DNA of 64,000 bases. It comes from Thermosynechococcus sichuanensis E542 (lineage in GTDB: Bacteria > Cyanobacteriota > Cyanobacteriia > Thermosynechococcales > Thermosynechococcaceae). Under the pieces are notes generated by a model that saw only the letters and a program-made list of their open reading frames with translations, was not told where the DNA came from and searched no databases. Shown here piece after piece: positions 38,278 to 47,208 of this stretch (positions are counted from its first letter, which is position 1; each line of letters opens with the position of its first letter). Both the position numbers and the translations under genes were made by a program. The stretch spans positions 1,597,001 through 1,661,000 of the forward strand of contig NZ_CP032152.1 of NCBI RefSeq assembly GCF_003555505.1. The letters run 5' to 3'.

Positions 38278-39669
38278 ATGAATCACCTTGGAACGAACGC
38301 TTCCCTAATTACTCGTATTACAGATGGGCTGGCGATCGCTGGGCTAGCAGTCGTTGACTTATGGTTTCTTGAGCGAGGCACGCTGGCTCCCCCCTCCTTC
38401 AGCGTTGTACTACTCAGCATTATGCTGTTTTGGGTCTTTACCGAACTCTGGGGGGGCTATCAGGACTTGCGGATTCGTCCTTTCTGGGTGGAGGTGCGAC
38501 GGATCAGTGCAGCATGGCTCTCTACAGGGCTGACTTTACTTGTTTTGGGTTGGATTTTCAAGCTCACTGCTGCTTATTCACGGCAAGGGATGGCACTCTG
38601 GTTTTTGCTCACACTTTTCCTACTCCTAGTTGGGCGATATAGTATCCGCCAAATTCTCAAAGCACTTCGTCGCAAGGGGAAAAACCGTCGCCGTGCTGTG
38701 ATTATTGGTGCAGGTCAGCTAGGACAACGTTGGTTGAGAACACTGCACCGCCATTCCCATCTGGGTATTGATGTTCTGGCTTTTTTTGATGACGCTCCAG
38801 AGTTATGCAATACCTTGATAGAGGGCATTCCTGTCCAAGGCAGTACGGAAGCCGCAGCCCAATTTGTTGCGGAAAAGAAAGTTGACTTGGTTTATCTAGC
38901 ATTGCCCTTAAGAGCAGAAGAGCGGCTACGGCAAATCATGCAGCAGTTTCATGACTCAACCGCAACAGTGTACTTACTCCCCAATATTTTTGTCTTCGAG
39001 CTGCTAAATCTGCGCCTTTTTCAAGTGGATGGCGTTCCTCTCATTGCCCTATCAGAATCACCCCTGACGACTTACAATGCATTGATGAAACGGCTAGAAG
39101 ATTTAATTTTAGGAACGATAGCTTTACTAATTTTTTCTCCTGTAATGCTTCTTATAGCTGTTTTAGTTAAACTCGAGTCACAGGGTTCCGTATTCTTTAT
39201 TCAAGATCGTTATGGCTTAAATGGCGAGAAAATAAGAGTATGGAAGTTTCGCACCATGAGAATTTGTGACAAAGGAGACCCACGCAACCCTGTGCAACAA
39301 TCTGATCAACGAGTAACCAGAATAGGTAGAATTTTACGCAAAACCTCATTAGATGAGCTACCACAACTTTTTAATGTAATTAAAGGCGAAATGAGCCTAG
39401 TTGGTCCAAGACCTCATGCTGTAACATTTGATCAATACTATCGAGACTATCTACGGGAAAAATGTTACATATGGCGCTACCAAGTTAAGCCAGGTATTAC
39501 AGGTTGGGCACAGGTTAATGGCTGGAGGGGAGATCGAGGTAGCCTTGAAGAAATAGAAAAGCGCCTTGAATGCGATTTATTTTATATTAGAAACTGGTCT
39601 TTATCTCTTGATTTCTACATTTTGTGGCTCACCATTTGGCGAGGATTTACTCATAAAAATGCTTATTAG
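38278..39669 (+). CDS. Undecaprenyl-phosphate sugar phosphotransferase (initiating enzyme)
   Basis: 463 residues. Membrane segments at the N-terminus (about 10-105), a CoA-binding-like domain ([15 protein letters not shown]), a fifth hydrophobic segment (about 280-300) and the catalytic bacterial sugar-transferase domain with [20 protein letters not shown] and [11 protein letters not shown]. It transfers the first hexose-1-phosphate to undecaprenyl phosphate (WbaP/WcaJ/CpsE family), so it starts the repeat unit built by the following glycosyltransferases. Base composition shifts from native to AT-rich near 39.1 kb, that is, at the start of the catalytic domain. Confidence 0.9.
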   Translation: MNHLGTNASLITRITDGLAIAGLAVVDLWFLERGTLAPPSFSVVLLSIMLFWVFTELWGGYQDLRIRPFWVEVRRISAAWLSTGLTLLVLGWIFKLTAAYSRQGMALWFLLTLFLLLVGRYSIRQILKALRRKGKNRRRAVIIGAGQLGQRWLRTLHRHSHLGIDVLAFFDDAPELCNTLIEGIPVQGSTEAAAQFVAEKKVDLVYLALPLRAEERLRQIMQQFHDSTATVYLLPNIFVFELLNLRLFQVDGVPLIALSESPLTTYNALMKRLEDLILGTIALLIFSPVMLLIAVLVKLESQGSVFFIQDRYGLNGEKIRVWKFRTMRICDKGDPRNPVQQSDQRVTRIGRILRKTSLDELPQLFNVIKGEMSLVGPRPHAVTFDQYYRDYLREKCYIWRYQVKPGITGWAQVNGWRGDRGSLEEIEKRLECDLFYIRNWSLSLDFYILWLTIWRGFTHKNAY

Positions 39670-39693
39670 AACTGTAGCCTAGGAAAGCCGAAT

Positions 39694-41313
39694 ATGATTA
39701 AAGTCAGTAGTATTTCAATTCAAAACTATCGGTGTATTGATCAAGCTGTCAAGATTAATATCGAGCCTTTAGCAGTGTTGGTCGGCAAGAATGATACGGG
39801 AAAATCAACGATTCTACGAGCACTAGAAAGCTTTTTTAATCCAAAACAATTTGACTGGGATGACCAGCATACTCAAGGTGAGCCAACAGAAATCAGTGTA
39901 ACTTGCGAACTAACTACTTCACATCAATTTGGTGAGAGGCTAAGAAAGATAAATTTACTCAGCCAAGAAAATACTTTCAGAATGCGTCGTGTATGGGAAC
40001 AACGAGGGCGTGGATGCCGAACATCACTATGGAATTTCTGTAGTAGTGAATGGATCGATGTTCCTAGTTCTGGAAATTCAGCAATTCGTGAGATTGCCCA
40101 TGAACTCGTAGAAGTTTTACCTAGTTATCAGTATTTCCATGCTCGTGGCACCCTTCAAGAAGCAGAAAGTGCTATTCAGCAATATCTACGAAGAATCATC
40201 CAGAAAGAATGTGAAACGAATCCGGCTGTTCTCGAACTACAAAAGAAACTAGAGACAGTGATTGAAAAGGAGCTAGAATCAATTACTGAAAAAATTAGAG
40301 CAGCAACATCTAGCCCAGAAACACTAAATGCCAAACGAGATTTTAATTGGTCAAAAGTGCTTGATATTAAGTTTACGATAGGAGAGAAAGACTTAGCTAT
40401 CAATAGTCGTGGTGATGGGTTTCAGCGCATTACCATGCTATCCTACTTTGAGTACTTAGCTGAGAGAAGTATATCCAGCAGTAATACACAAAAGCAGGAA
40501 ATTATTTTCGCAATTGAAGAGCCTGAAACCTATTTACACCCTTCGGCCCAAGAAACCTTATTTTCTCGTCTAGTCGAACTTACGCATTTGGGCTATCAAG
40601 TTCTCATAACTTCCCATTCACCGATTATCGTTGCCCAAGTACCACTGTCCTCTTTAATTCATGTGCAACGTCAAAATAACCTTGTTCATTATCAAACAGA
40701 AAATCTTGCTTTAGAGTTAATTATCCGTGATCTAGGTATTGCACCAGATAGTCAGCTAACTAGTTTGTTAATACAACACAAAGGATTTATTTTAGTAGAA
40801 GGCAAGGATGATGTCATTGCTTTGAGCCATGCGAGTCAAGTCTATAAAAAAGCAGGAGAAATTGAAAAAACGTTTGAAGAAATGGGTGTTATTATTTTAC
40901 CTGTTGGTGGTTGTGGAAATATTAAACATTGGCTGAACCTGCAAATCATTCATCGGCTTAATAAACCATTCATTGTATTCTTTGACTCCGATAGAGAATC
41001 AAGAGACAGTCTATCACCACGGCAGAAAGAACTAGAGAGACTTGATCATCTTGACCCTTCCGTTATTTTTGTTACCCGAAAGAGGGCAATAGAAAACTAT
41101 ATTCTTGATTCTGTAGTTAATCGCCTGAATCCATCACTCAATTTGAATTATACAGATTTCGATAATGTAAAAAAATTACCGAAAGCAGGTAACTTGATCG
41201 AAAAATACTTTGAGCGACTGACGTTTACTGATCTAAAAGCTGCATTTGTAACCAATAATGAAGAAGATGAGTTTTTAGAGTTGTATAGAAAAATCTCTAG
41301 TATGATCGCTTGA
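39694..41313 (+). CDS. AAA ATPase-TOPRIM protein (OLD or fused PARIS-like), probable defence nuclease
   Basis: 539 residues. N-terminal ABC/AAA-type ATPase: Walker A GKNDTGKS (31-38) and Walker B with AIEEPETYLHP (about 273-283), followed by LITSHSP. The C-terminal TOPRIM part has Glu369 in LVEGKDD, Asp431/Asp433 in FFDSD, and an IENYI motif near 466-470. This is the architecture of OLD nucleases; the IENYI block also recalls DUF4435 in PARIS AriB, so a fused AriA-AriB is an alternative. No UvrD-like helicase is adjacent, which argues against a Gabija/class 2 OLD pair. AT-rich and inside a glycan cluster; its 3' end overlaps a glycosyltransferase by 17 nt. Confidence 0.85.
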   Translation: MIKVSSISIQNYRCIDQAVKINIEPLAVLVGKNDTGKSTILRALESFFNPKQFDWDDQHTQGEPTEISVTCELTTSHQFGERLRKINLLSQENTFRMRRVWEQRGRGCRTSLWNFCSSEWIDVPSSGNSAIREIAHELVEVLPSYQYFHARGTLQEAESAIQQYLRRIIQKECETNPAVLELQKKLETVIEKELESITEKIRAATSSPETLNAKRDFNWSKVLDIKFTIGEKDLAINSRGDGFQRITMLSYFEYLAERSISSSNTQKQEIIFAIEEPETYLHPSAQETLFSRLVELTHLGYQVLITSHSPIIVAQVPLSSLIHVQRQNNLVHYQTENLALELIIRDLGIAPDSQLTSLLIQHKGFILVEGKDDVIALSHASQVYKKAGEIEKTFEEMGVIILPVGGCGNIKHWLNLQIIHRLNKPFIVFFDSDRESRDSLSPRQKELERLDHLDPSVIFVTRKRAIENYILDSVVNRLNPSLNLNYTDFDNVKKLPKAGNLIEKYFERLTFTDLKAAFVTNNEEDEFLELYRKISSMIA

Positions 41314-42415
41314 ATTTTTCCCACTCTCGATCAACTAAAGCAGAAAATTGATTTCTAAAGCGTTCAGCAGAAAATTTCTCGGCTTGTTGACGAATTAAAT
41401 AAGGATCAAACCGATTACATTCAAAATACTCAACAGCATCTATAATAGTTTTTGGATTTTGATAGTCAAAAAATACACCTGTTTGATCTGCAACTACTGA
41501 CTCAGTAACACCACCTCGACCATAAGCAATCACTGGTGTACCACAGGACATTGCTTCAACAGGCAAAATTCCAAAATCTTCTTCTGCAGCAAAGATAAAA
41601 GCACGAGCATTTTCAAGATAAGATTTAAGTACTTCAAATGGTTGATAGCCTAGAATTCGGATATTTTTAGCATTACGCGCCTTTTGCTTAATTTTAGACA
41701 TTTCAGAACCGTCACCAATTACAACTAGTTGACGATTTGGCATTTGGCAAAAAGCTTCAACAATTAGATCGATACGTTTATAGGGAACCATGCGACTAGC
41801 AGTTAAATAAAAGTCTTGCTTAACAGTCTGAAGGTTAAATTTCTGAACGTCAACTGGTGGATAAATCACATGAGAATCACGACGATAAACTTTCTGGATA
41901 CGTCGAGCAATATATTTAGAGTTTGCAACAAGAACATCTGGCCTTTGTCCAGCCACTTGATCCCATATACGAAGATAATGAAAAATGAGTCGTGCTATTA
42001 CTCCCTTAACTCCTTTATCAAGATTGGCCTCTTTAAGATACTGTGCTTGTAGGTCCCAAGCGTACCGTGGTGGAGAATGAATGTAAGAAATATGGAGTGT
42101 GTCAGGTCCTGTAATTACACCCTTACTGACTAGATGAGAATCACTAATAACTAAATTATAGTTGCGCAGATCAAAAGTTTCAATAGCGTAAGGCATAAAA
42201 ACAAGTAATTTTTGATAGAAATTCTTAACATTTGGAAATTTTTGTAAAAAAGAAGTAGTTAATTTGTGCGAACTAATAATCGATTGAGATTTAGTAGAAA
42301 GATACTCAATTAACGAAAAAACATCAGCTTCTGGAAACAAATTACTAATCTCGCCAAAAACATTTTCAGCACCAGCTAGTACTACAAACCATTCGTGAAT
42401 TAATGCTATTTTCAT
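41297..42415 (-). CDS. Family 4 glycosyltransferase
   Basis: 372 residues. GT-B fold enzyme of the WbaZ/mannosyltransferase type; the N-terminal IHEWFVVLAGAENVF and C-terminal donor-site pattern LPVEAMSCGTPVIAYGRGG are visible, with the EX7E-type acidic residues. It is cytoplasmic and should add a sugar to the lipid-linked repeat unit. AT-rich codon use contrasts with the native genes. It is the last gene of a leftward run from 46661 to 41297. Confidence 0.88.
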   Translation of the reverse strand: MKIALIHEWFVVLAGAENVFGEISNLFPEADVFSLIEYLSTKSQSIISSHKLTTSFLQKFPNVKNFYQKLLVFMPYAIETFDLRNYNLVISDSHLVSKGVITGPDTLHISYIHSPPRYAWDLQAQYLKEANLDKGVKGVIARLIFHYLRIWDQVAGQRPDVLVANSKYIARRIQKVYRRDSHVIYPPVDVQKFNLQTVKQDFYLTASRMVPYKRIDLIVEAFCQMPNRQLVVIGDGSEMSKIKQKARNAKNIRILGYQPFEVLKSYLENARAFIFAAEEDFGILPVEAMSCGTPVIAYGRGGVTESVVADQTGVFFDYQNPKTIIDAVEYFECNRFDPYLIRQQAEKFSAERFRNQFSALVDREWEKFKRSY

Positions 42416-42442
42416 ATGTCGTTATTAAATCTTATTATATTC

Positions 42443-43456
42443 CTAAATTGTGATTGAGTCAATAACATCTACTATTTTTTTTACAGTTATATCCCAAGAA
42501 AATTTTCTGGACTGTTTCAACCCCTTATCAATCATTTGGCAACGCAAACTTTGATCTTCAACTATTCTATTCATTGCTGAAATAATTTCATCTAAGCTGT
42601 GTGGATCAACTAAAAGAGCAGCATCACCTGCAATTTCTGGCAGGGAGGTAATGTTGGAAGTAATTACAGGTGTCCCACAAGCCATAGCCTCTACTACAGG
42701 TAGGCCAAAACCTTCGTAAAAGGATGGAAACAAAAGTGCAACTGCTCCTCGATACATTGATGCAAGTTCCTGATCACTAATACCATGAATAAAATTTACA
42801 TCATCACCTAGGTTATTTATATTAATATACTTTTTCAGTTCAGGAGTTAGGTACGCAACGCAGACCAAAGAGAAGTGATATTTCGATCTAAACTGCTTGA
42901 ATGCTTTTAATACACCAATTATATTTTTGTGTGGTTTTGAATTGCCAACATAAAGAAAATAAGGTTTTTTGTAGATTAATTTTGAAGCTTTTTCATTAAA
43001 GCAAGTACTAATACCATTACCAATCACTGTGATCTTGTTTGAATCTACAGTAAAGTATTCTATAATTTCACGTCTAGAAAATTCTGAAACAGTAAATATA
43101 TGGAGGGCATTTTTAATGCCTAGTCTAACTACCGTATTGTAGTAAAGAAATTTACTCAAATTCTTGCTACGAGGATACTTTACATGAATAAGATCATGAA
43201 TAGTAAAAGCAAAAGAAATTTTTGAGAAAATAGGAGGTGTGAAACTTGGGGAAAAAAACAAATGGTTACTATAAATACTCGAAGTATATAGAAAATCTTT
43301 ATTAAGAATTATGTTTCCTAAGATAGATACAGGACTATAATGAGAAGTATAATCATTAACCTTATAGTAATTTGATAGCCTATTTCTAATTTCTGCACTA
43401 AATCTTCCAATTCCATGACTACCTGTCCACCTAGAGTCATAAATAACGGTTAACAT
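42443..43456 (-). CDS. Family 4 glycosyltransferase
   Basis: 337 residues. GT-B enzyme. The acceptor domain contains FTIHDLIHVKYP, and the donor domain FEGFGLPVVEAMACGTPVI and SLPEIAGDAALLVDP, resembling mannosyl- or rhamnosyl-transferases. The start overlaps the end of the polymerase gene by 7 nt, so the two are translationally coupled. Sugar specificity cannot be read from sequence. Confidence 0.88.
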   Translation of the reverse strand: MLTVIYDSRWTGSHGIGRFSAEIRNRLSNYYKVNDYTSHYSPVSILGNIILNKDFLYTSSIYSNHLFFSPSFTPPIFSKISFAFTIHDLIHVKYPRSKNLSKFLYYNTVVRLGIKNALHIFTVSEFSRREIIEYFTVDSNKITVIGNGISTCFNEKASKLIYKKPYFLYVGNSKPHKNIIGVLKAFKQFRSKYHFSLVCVAYLTPELKKYININNLGDDVNFIHGISDQELASMYRGAVALLFPSFYEGFGLPVVEAMACGTPVITSNITSLPEIAGDAALLVDPHSLDEIISAMNRIVEDQSLRCQMIDKGLKQSRKFSWDITVKKIVDVIDSITI

Positions 43457-44721
43457 AACCCCTCTCTCTTCCTATCTAAAAGCACGAGACCAAAAACAAG
43501 TGCTAATACAGGTTCTTCCAAAATATTAACAATGTTACCATATATAAGAATGAATAATATAATACAAAATTTGAATTTATTTATTTTACTATACAACATC
43601 GATTTCGATGTTTTTATTAGTATCAATATTACCGATAGAAGGCTCAGAATAGCAATAGGTAATCCGAATAGAACACATAGGTAAACAAACAAGTTATCAG
43701 CAGGCAAATACCGCGAACTTTCAAAATACTGCTGAGGAGCACCTATACCGCCAATACCACGGCCAAATAACCAATAAAAAAGGTTGTTCAGTAAGTCAAA
43801 TGATGCTGGCCAAACTGATATCAAACGATCTTCAAAGCTTGCTAATAGTATGAGAGATAAATCATTAGTATAATCAATTGAATAGTGAGTATAGAGTGTT
43901 GAAATAGGGAGAATAACCATAGTCAAAGATAAAATAATCGCAATTATTGTCCAAGATAAACAAAAAAACCTTTTCTCTTTCACTGGAATGAGTGTAATAA
44001 AAAATAAGGTGAGAACTATCCAAGAAAATATGCATCCTTTTGAATTCGTTAAGTAAATCGCAAATCCTGATAATAACCAAACGAAAACTTTTAAAGATTT
44101 AAATTCAGTAAAAATAGTCGAATAAATTGCTAGAACTAGAGTTTGTGAAGCTGCATTAAATGAAGCTCTTGAAAATCCTGCATACCGTTCTACTCCAAAT
44201 GCCGTCCATTGCCTTGACACTTCAATTACTTGGCCACCTATCTCAATAGTCAAACCACTCCACGGAAAGGTTAAAAGCACATTTAAGAGAACGCCAAGAC
44301 TCGCAGAAAAAAATAGAAATATAAGGATTGTTTTTTGCTGTCTCAAATCAATCAGCTTGGAAGACCATAGACCTACCAGAAAAGGTGCTAGTACCCAAAG
44401 ACCGAAGAGTGCCTGTACAAGGTTCTTTAAATTAATTATTCCCCAAATAGTATACAAAGCAAAAAAAATAGTTATTAGTAAAACTTTTTGGTTGACTTTT
44501 GGTTTTATTAGAGGAATTATAAAAATAAGTAAGAAAAAGCTTAGCCTAGGAAGATATATCAGTGGTTCTAAACGAATCAAGAGTAATAACCAGCGCAATA
44601 GACCTTGAAATACTTCAAATAATATGAATAACAAAACTGTAAGTAAAATAAAATTTCTGAAGCCAAAAAATTTGAGTTTTTTAGAATGTGCTTTTTCTTT
44701 TGGAAGATACAGGTTACTCAT
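43450..44721 (-). CDS. Wzy-type O-antigen/exopolysaccharide polymerase
   Basis: 423 residues with about eleven hydrophobic segments and a periplasmic loop including FGRGIGGIGAPQQYFESSRY, of the O-antigen polymerase/ligase superfamily. Wzy enzymes join flipped repeat units in the periplasm before Wzc-controlled chain extension. ATG 44721 (MSNLYLPKEK) is preferred to an upstream ATG at 44778, which would overlap the next gene by 65 nt. It overlaps that gene by 8 nt. Wzy sequences are very diverse, so the call rests on topology and neighbours. Confidence 0.8.
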   Translation of the reverse strand: MSNLYLPKEKAHSKKLKFFGFRNFILLTVLLFILFEVFQGLLRWLLLLIRLEPLIYLPRLSFFLLIFIIPLIKPKVNQKVLLITIFFALYTIWGIINLKNLVQALFGLWVLAPFLVGLWSSKLIDLRQQKTILIFLFFSASLGVLLNVLLTFPWSGLTIEIGGQVIEVSRQWTAFGVERYAGFSRASFNAASQTLVLAIYSTIFTEFKSLKVFVWLLSGFAIYLTNSKGCIFSWIVLTLFFITLIPVKEKRFFCLSWTIIAIILSLTMVILPISTLYTHYSIDYTNDLSLILLASFEDRLISVWPASFDLLNNLFYWLFGRGIGGIGAPQQYFESSRYLPADNLFVYLCVLFGLPIAILSLLSVILILIKTSKSMLYSKINKFKFCIILFILIYGNIVNILEEPVLALVFGLVLLDRKREGLC

Positions 44722-45928
44722 GATTTTGATGTAGAACTTGTCGGTAGAGTTCTTCGTATGCATTGACCCATGAATCAATATTCAAGAAGTAGGAGCTACT
44801 TTTTTTCGAATTCTTAGATAAAGAATATCTTAAATTTTGATCATAGTAAACGCGATGAATGCAGGATATTAATTCACTAACACTATCTGGATCAAAGAGT
44901 AATCCATTTTCTCCATCATTAATCATTTCTGGAATACCGCCTCGCTTAGACGCAATTACTGGTTTACCAAATGCAAAAGCTTCTGGAATAACCATTCCTT
45001 GCGATTCTTGGCAAATTGACGGCACAACTAAAATATTTATTTTGGGATAAAACTCTGATGGTTTGACTCTGCCCATAAAGACTATCCTAGGATCACAACT
45101 CGCCTTGGTTTTTAGATATTTTTCGTAATCTTCTTTGCCGTCTCCTGCTATCCATAACTGAGCACTAGGTAAGTTTGCTTGGAGATAGGCGTCTATCAAT
45201 CGCTCTATGCCTTTAGCTGGATCTAGACGGCCAATGTAACCTATTTTGAATATCCTATGCTGCTCTTCGCTATAGTCAGTTTTTGATTTAACCAACTGAG
45301 GATCTACAGAATTATATATAACTTTTTTTATTGGTACTTGACTAAAGTAACCCAGTTCTAGATGTCTGTGTAAAATATAGTTACTAACACCAACAACAGC
45401 GTCTACGTTTTGACTTAAGTACTTATGAGGAAACCTTAGTAGCTTACACTGATAGCATTGCAAGTTGCAGTTTTTGCCATCTATTGACATTGTAGCCCTT
45501 GGACAGCATGTATAGTGGTCGTGCAAAACTTGTAACATAGGAATATGAAGATTTTTCAGTGTTCTCCATACAGCTCCTGACCAACCCGGTAAGTTATGTA
45601 TTGAAGCAATATGAGGTTTCTCCATATGTACGACTTTATAAACATAATTCTGCATAAAAATGTTATAAACATCTAAGAGATGCCAAATAAACTTACCAGC
45701 TTTACTTATTTTTTGGTTTGTATAAGGCCAATATAGATTTCTAATATTTGCCAACCATACACTTGTTTCACCAACTTTAGTGCATTTTAGACCTTTGTGG
45801 TTGCTTGTAGCCAATAATATACATTTATGCCCTTTATTTTCTAAAGCTTTTATTTGATTCCAAAGAGACTGTTCAGCACCACCACCTTTATCGCTTTCAC
45901 TAAGTGAACTTATAAATAAGATAGTCAT
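44714..45928 (-). CDS. Family 4 glycosyltransferase
   Basis: 404 residues from ATG 45928 (MTILFISSLS), with ATGs at 45949 and 45961 as alternatives. GT-B enzyme with N-terminal SDKGGGAEQSLW and donor site IPEAFAFGKPVIASKRGGIP. A Cys cluster CNLQCYQCK lies in the acceptor half, similar to a group of GT4 enzymes with a CxxCxxC zinc-type motif. It is the second gene of the leftward run. The sugar transferred is unknown. Confidence 0.86.
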   Translation of the reverse strand: MTILFISSLSESDKGGGAEQSLWNQIKALENKGHKCILLATSNHKGLKCTKVGETSVWLANIRNLYWPYTNQKISKAGKFIWHLLDVYNIFMQNYVYKVVHMEKPHIASIHNLPGWSGAVWRTLKNLHIPMLQVLHDHYTCCPRATMSIDGKNCNLQCYQCKLLRFPHKYLSQNVDAVVGVSNYILHRHLELGYFSQVPIKKVIYNSVDPQLVKSKTDYSEEQHRIFKIGYIGRLDPAKGIERLIDAYLQANLPSAQLWIAGDGKEDYEKYLKTKASCDPRIVFMGRVKPSEFYPKINILVVPSICQESQGMVIPEAFAFGKPVIASKRGGIPEMINDGENGLLFDPDSVSELISCIHRVYYDQNLRYSLSKNSKKSSSYFLNIDSWVNAYEELYRQVLHQNHE

Positions 45929-45935
45929 TTTTCTA

Positions 45936-46661
45936 TTAATACTTTGCATAGGTTTTTGCAAGACGATAGTATAGTAACATTAGCTGTATTGTCTTAGGAT
46001 AGAATTTGCTTTGAACTAAAAAAAAATCAAATATTGACCAAGCAATATTTACGTTAGACAGACCACCTAGTGCATACTCTCCAGCAATAAAAGGAACAAC
46101 TTGTAAACTAGCCCTATTTCTAATGGCTTTTAGTATAAAGTCTGCATCAGCACAGATTGGATAATTAACATCATAAAGGCCATATTGTTCATGTAAATCT
46201 TTTTTGATCAATGTTCCTACTGCATGTGAAGTAACAAACGACCAAGCTCCATAAATCCATGACATGCCCTTTTTAGGTTTGATTGTTTTATTACCAACTT
46301 TTACATATGCAGACACTAAATCTGTCTCTTTCCTTGATAAAACCCGTTGGTAGTTTTCTATTGCGTCAGCATTAAGCCTATCGTCAGCACCTACAACCAA
46401 GTAGTAATCTGTTTTACAGCGCTTAATACCCTTATTTAGAGCATCGTAGATTCCACAATCCGTCTCACTAATGTAGTCTGTGATAACATCACGAGCATCT
46501 TCTATAATCTTCACTGTTCCGTCTTGAGAAGCACCATCAATAACAATCCATTCAAAGTCCTTATCTGTTTGTTGACGAATAGATTCGATTAGACTAGGTA
46601 AATGTTCAGCAGCATTATATGTTGCTGTGATGATTGAAATTGATGGCACTTTTCCAGTCAT
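45936..46661 (-). CDS. Family 2 glycosyltransferase
   Basis: 241 residues. GT-A fold: nucleotide-binding start ISIITATYNAAEHL, the motif WIVIDGASQDGTV and the metal-binding ADD of LVVGADDRL. It resembles small colanic acid-type GT2 enzymes (WcaA/WcaE). It is the first gene of the leftward run; its promoter should lie in 46662-46780. AT-rich like the rest of the run. Confidence 0.88.
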   Translation of the reverse strand: MTGKVPSISIITATYNAAEHLPSLIESIRQQTDKDFEWIVIDGASQDGTVKIIEDARDVITDYISETDCGIYDALNKGIKRCKTDYYLVVGADDRLNADAIENYQRVLSRKETDLVSAYVKVGNKTIKPKKGMSWIYGAWSFVTSHAVGTLIKKDLHEQYGLYDVNYPICADADFILKAIRNRASLQVVPFIAGEYALGGLSNVNIAWSIFDFFLVQSKFYPKTIQLMLLYYRLAKTYAKY

Positions 46662-46994
46662 CTTTGCACTTTCTGATACTCTATCCTAGGTAACCTAGTC
46701 TTAGGCAGTACAGCATGGAGTATATCGTAGCACCTCAATTTTATACAACCCTAAGACTTAACTCTCTTGTTCATGATCCTCCTGGTGGTGGCAAGACAAC
46801 GCTGGCTCCCTATGTCCACAAGTAACTTCGGGCGGTTGGCCATGCCGTTCAACTTCTAGATTGAGGAGAGTGCGGCTAAGGTGTTGCAAAAGCTGGCGGA
46901 GTTTGGTGTGATGTGCTCAGTCGTTGAGTCCTAGGGGGTCGATCGCCCCCCAAAAGCGTCTAGGATAGGGACTGTAACCGTTCGAGCAGCGAGT
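46662..46994. other. 333-nt gap at the right edge of the AT-rich island
   Basis: From left to right it contains the probable promoter of the leftward glycosyltransferase run (AT-rich, to about 46750), a decayed P-loop gene remnant (separate entry), a GGGGGTCGATCGCCCCC inverted repeat at about 46934-46950, and the short leader of the DUF2839 gene. Composition returns to native within this gap. Confidence 0.6.
46768..46934 (+). pseudogene. Decayed P-loop protein remnant
   Basis: Rightward reading gives VHDPPGGGKTTLAPYVHK, a stop at 46823-46825, then LRAVGHAVQLLD and another stop; a shift of one base continues as IEESAAKVLQKLAEFGVMCS to a stop near 46934. The GGGKTTLA P loop followed by a GHAVQLLD strand resembles nucleotide or sulfate kinases of the P-loop class. 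Two stops and a frameshift mark it as broken. The parent family is not identified. Confidence 0.45.
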
Positions 46995-47201
46995 ATGGGT
47001 GAGGCAAAACGGCGCAAAGAAACCCTCGGTGATGCCTACGGTCAAGAAAAGGGGAGTTGGCTCAAGAAGGAGCAACTGCTGCTGATTCAGAAGTGGGTGA
47101 CGCGGGGCACGTGGGTGGGCATTGGCCTACTGGTGCTCATTTGGCTCACGGTTCGCTTTATTGGCCCAAGTCTGGGATGGTGGCAATTGGCGGCAAATTA
47201 G
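46995..47201 (+). CDS. Small membrane protein, DUF2839 family
   Basis: 68 residues: a basic N-terminal tail (MGEAKRRKETLG) and one membrane segment (about 37-57, GTWVGIGLLVLIWLTVRFIG). This matches the small cyanobacterial DUF2839 family, whose function is unknown. The dacB start lies 8 nt after its stop, so the two are cotranscribed, perhaps with herA-like as well. Confidence 0.82.
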   Translation: MGEAKRRKETLGDAYGQEKGSWLKKEQLLLIQKWVTRGTWVGIGLLVLIWLTVRFIGPSLGWWQLAAN

Positions 47202-47208
47202 GGCGGAG

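Noticed and set aside
39694-41313. Gabija (GajA-GajB) or class 2 OLD system
   Set aside because: No UvrD/Rep-type helicase gene is next to it; the flanking genes are polysaccharide genes.
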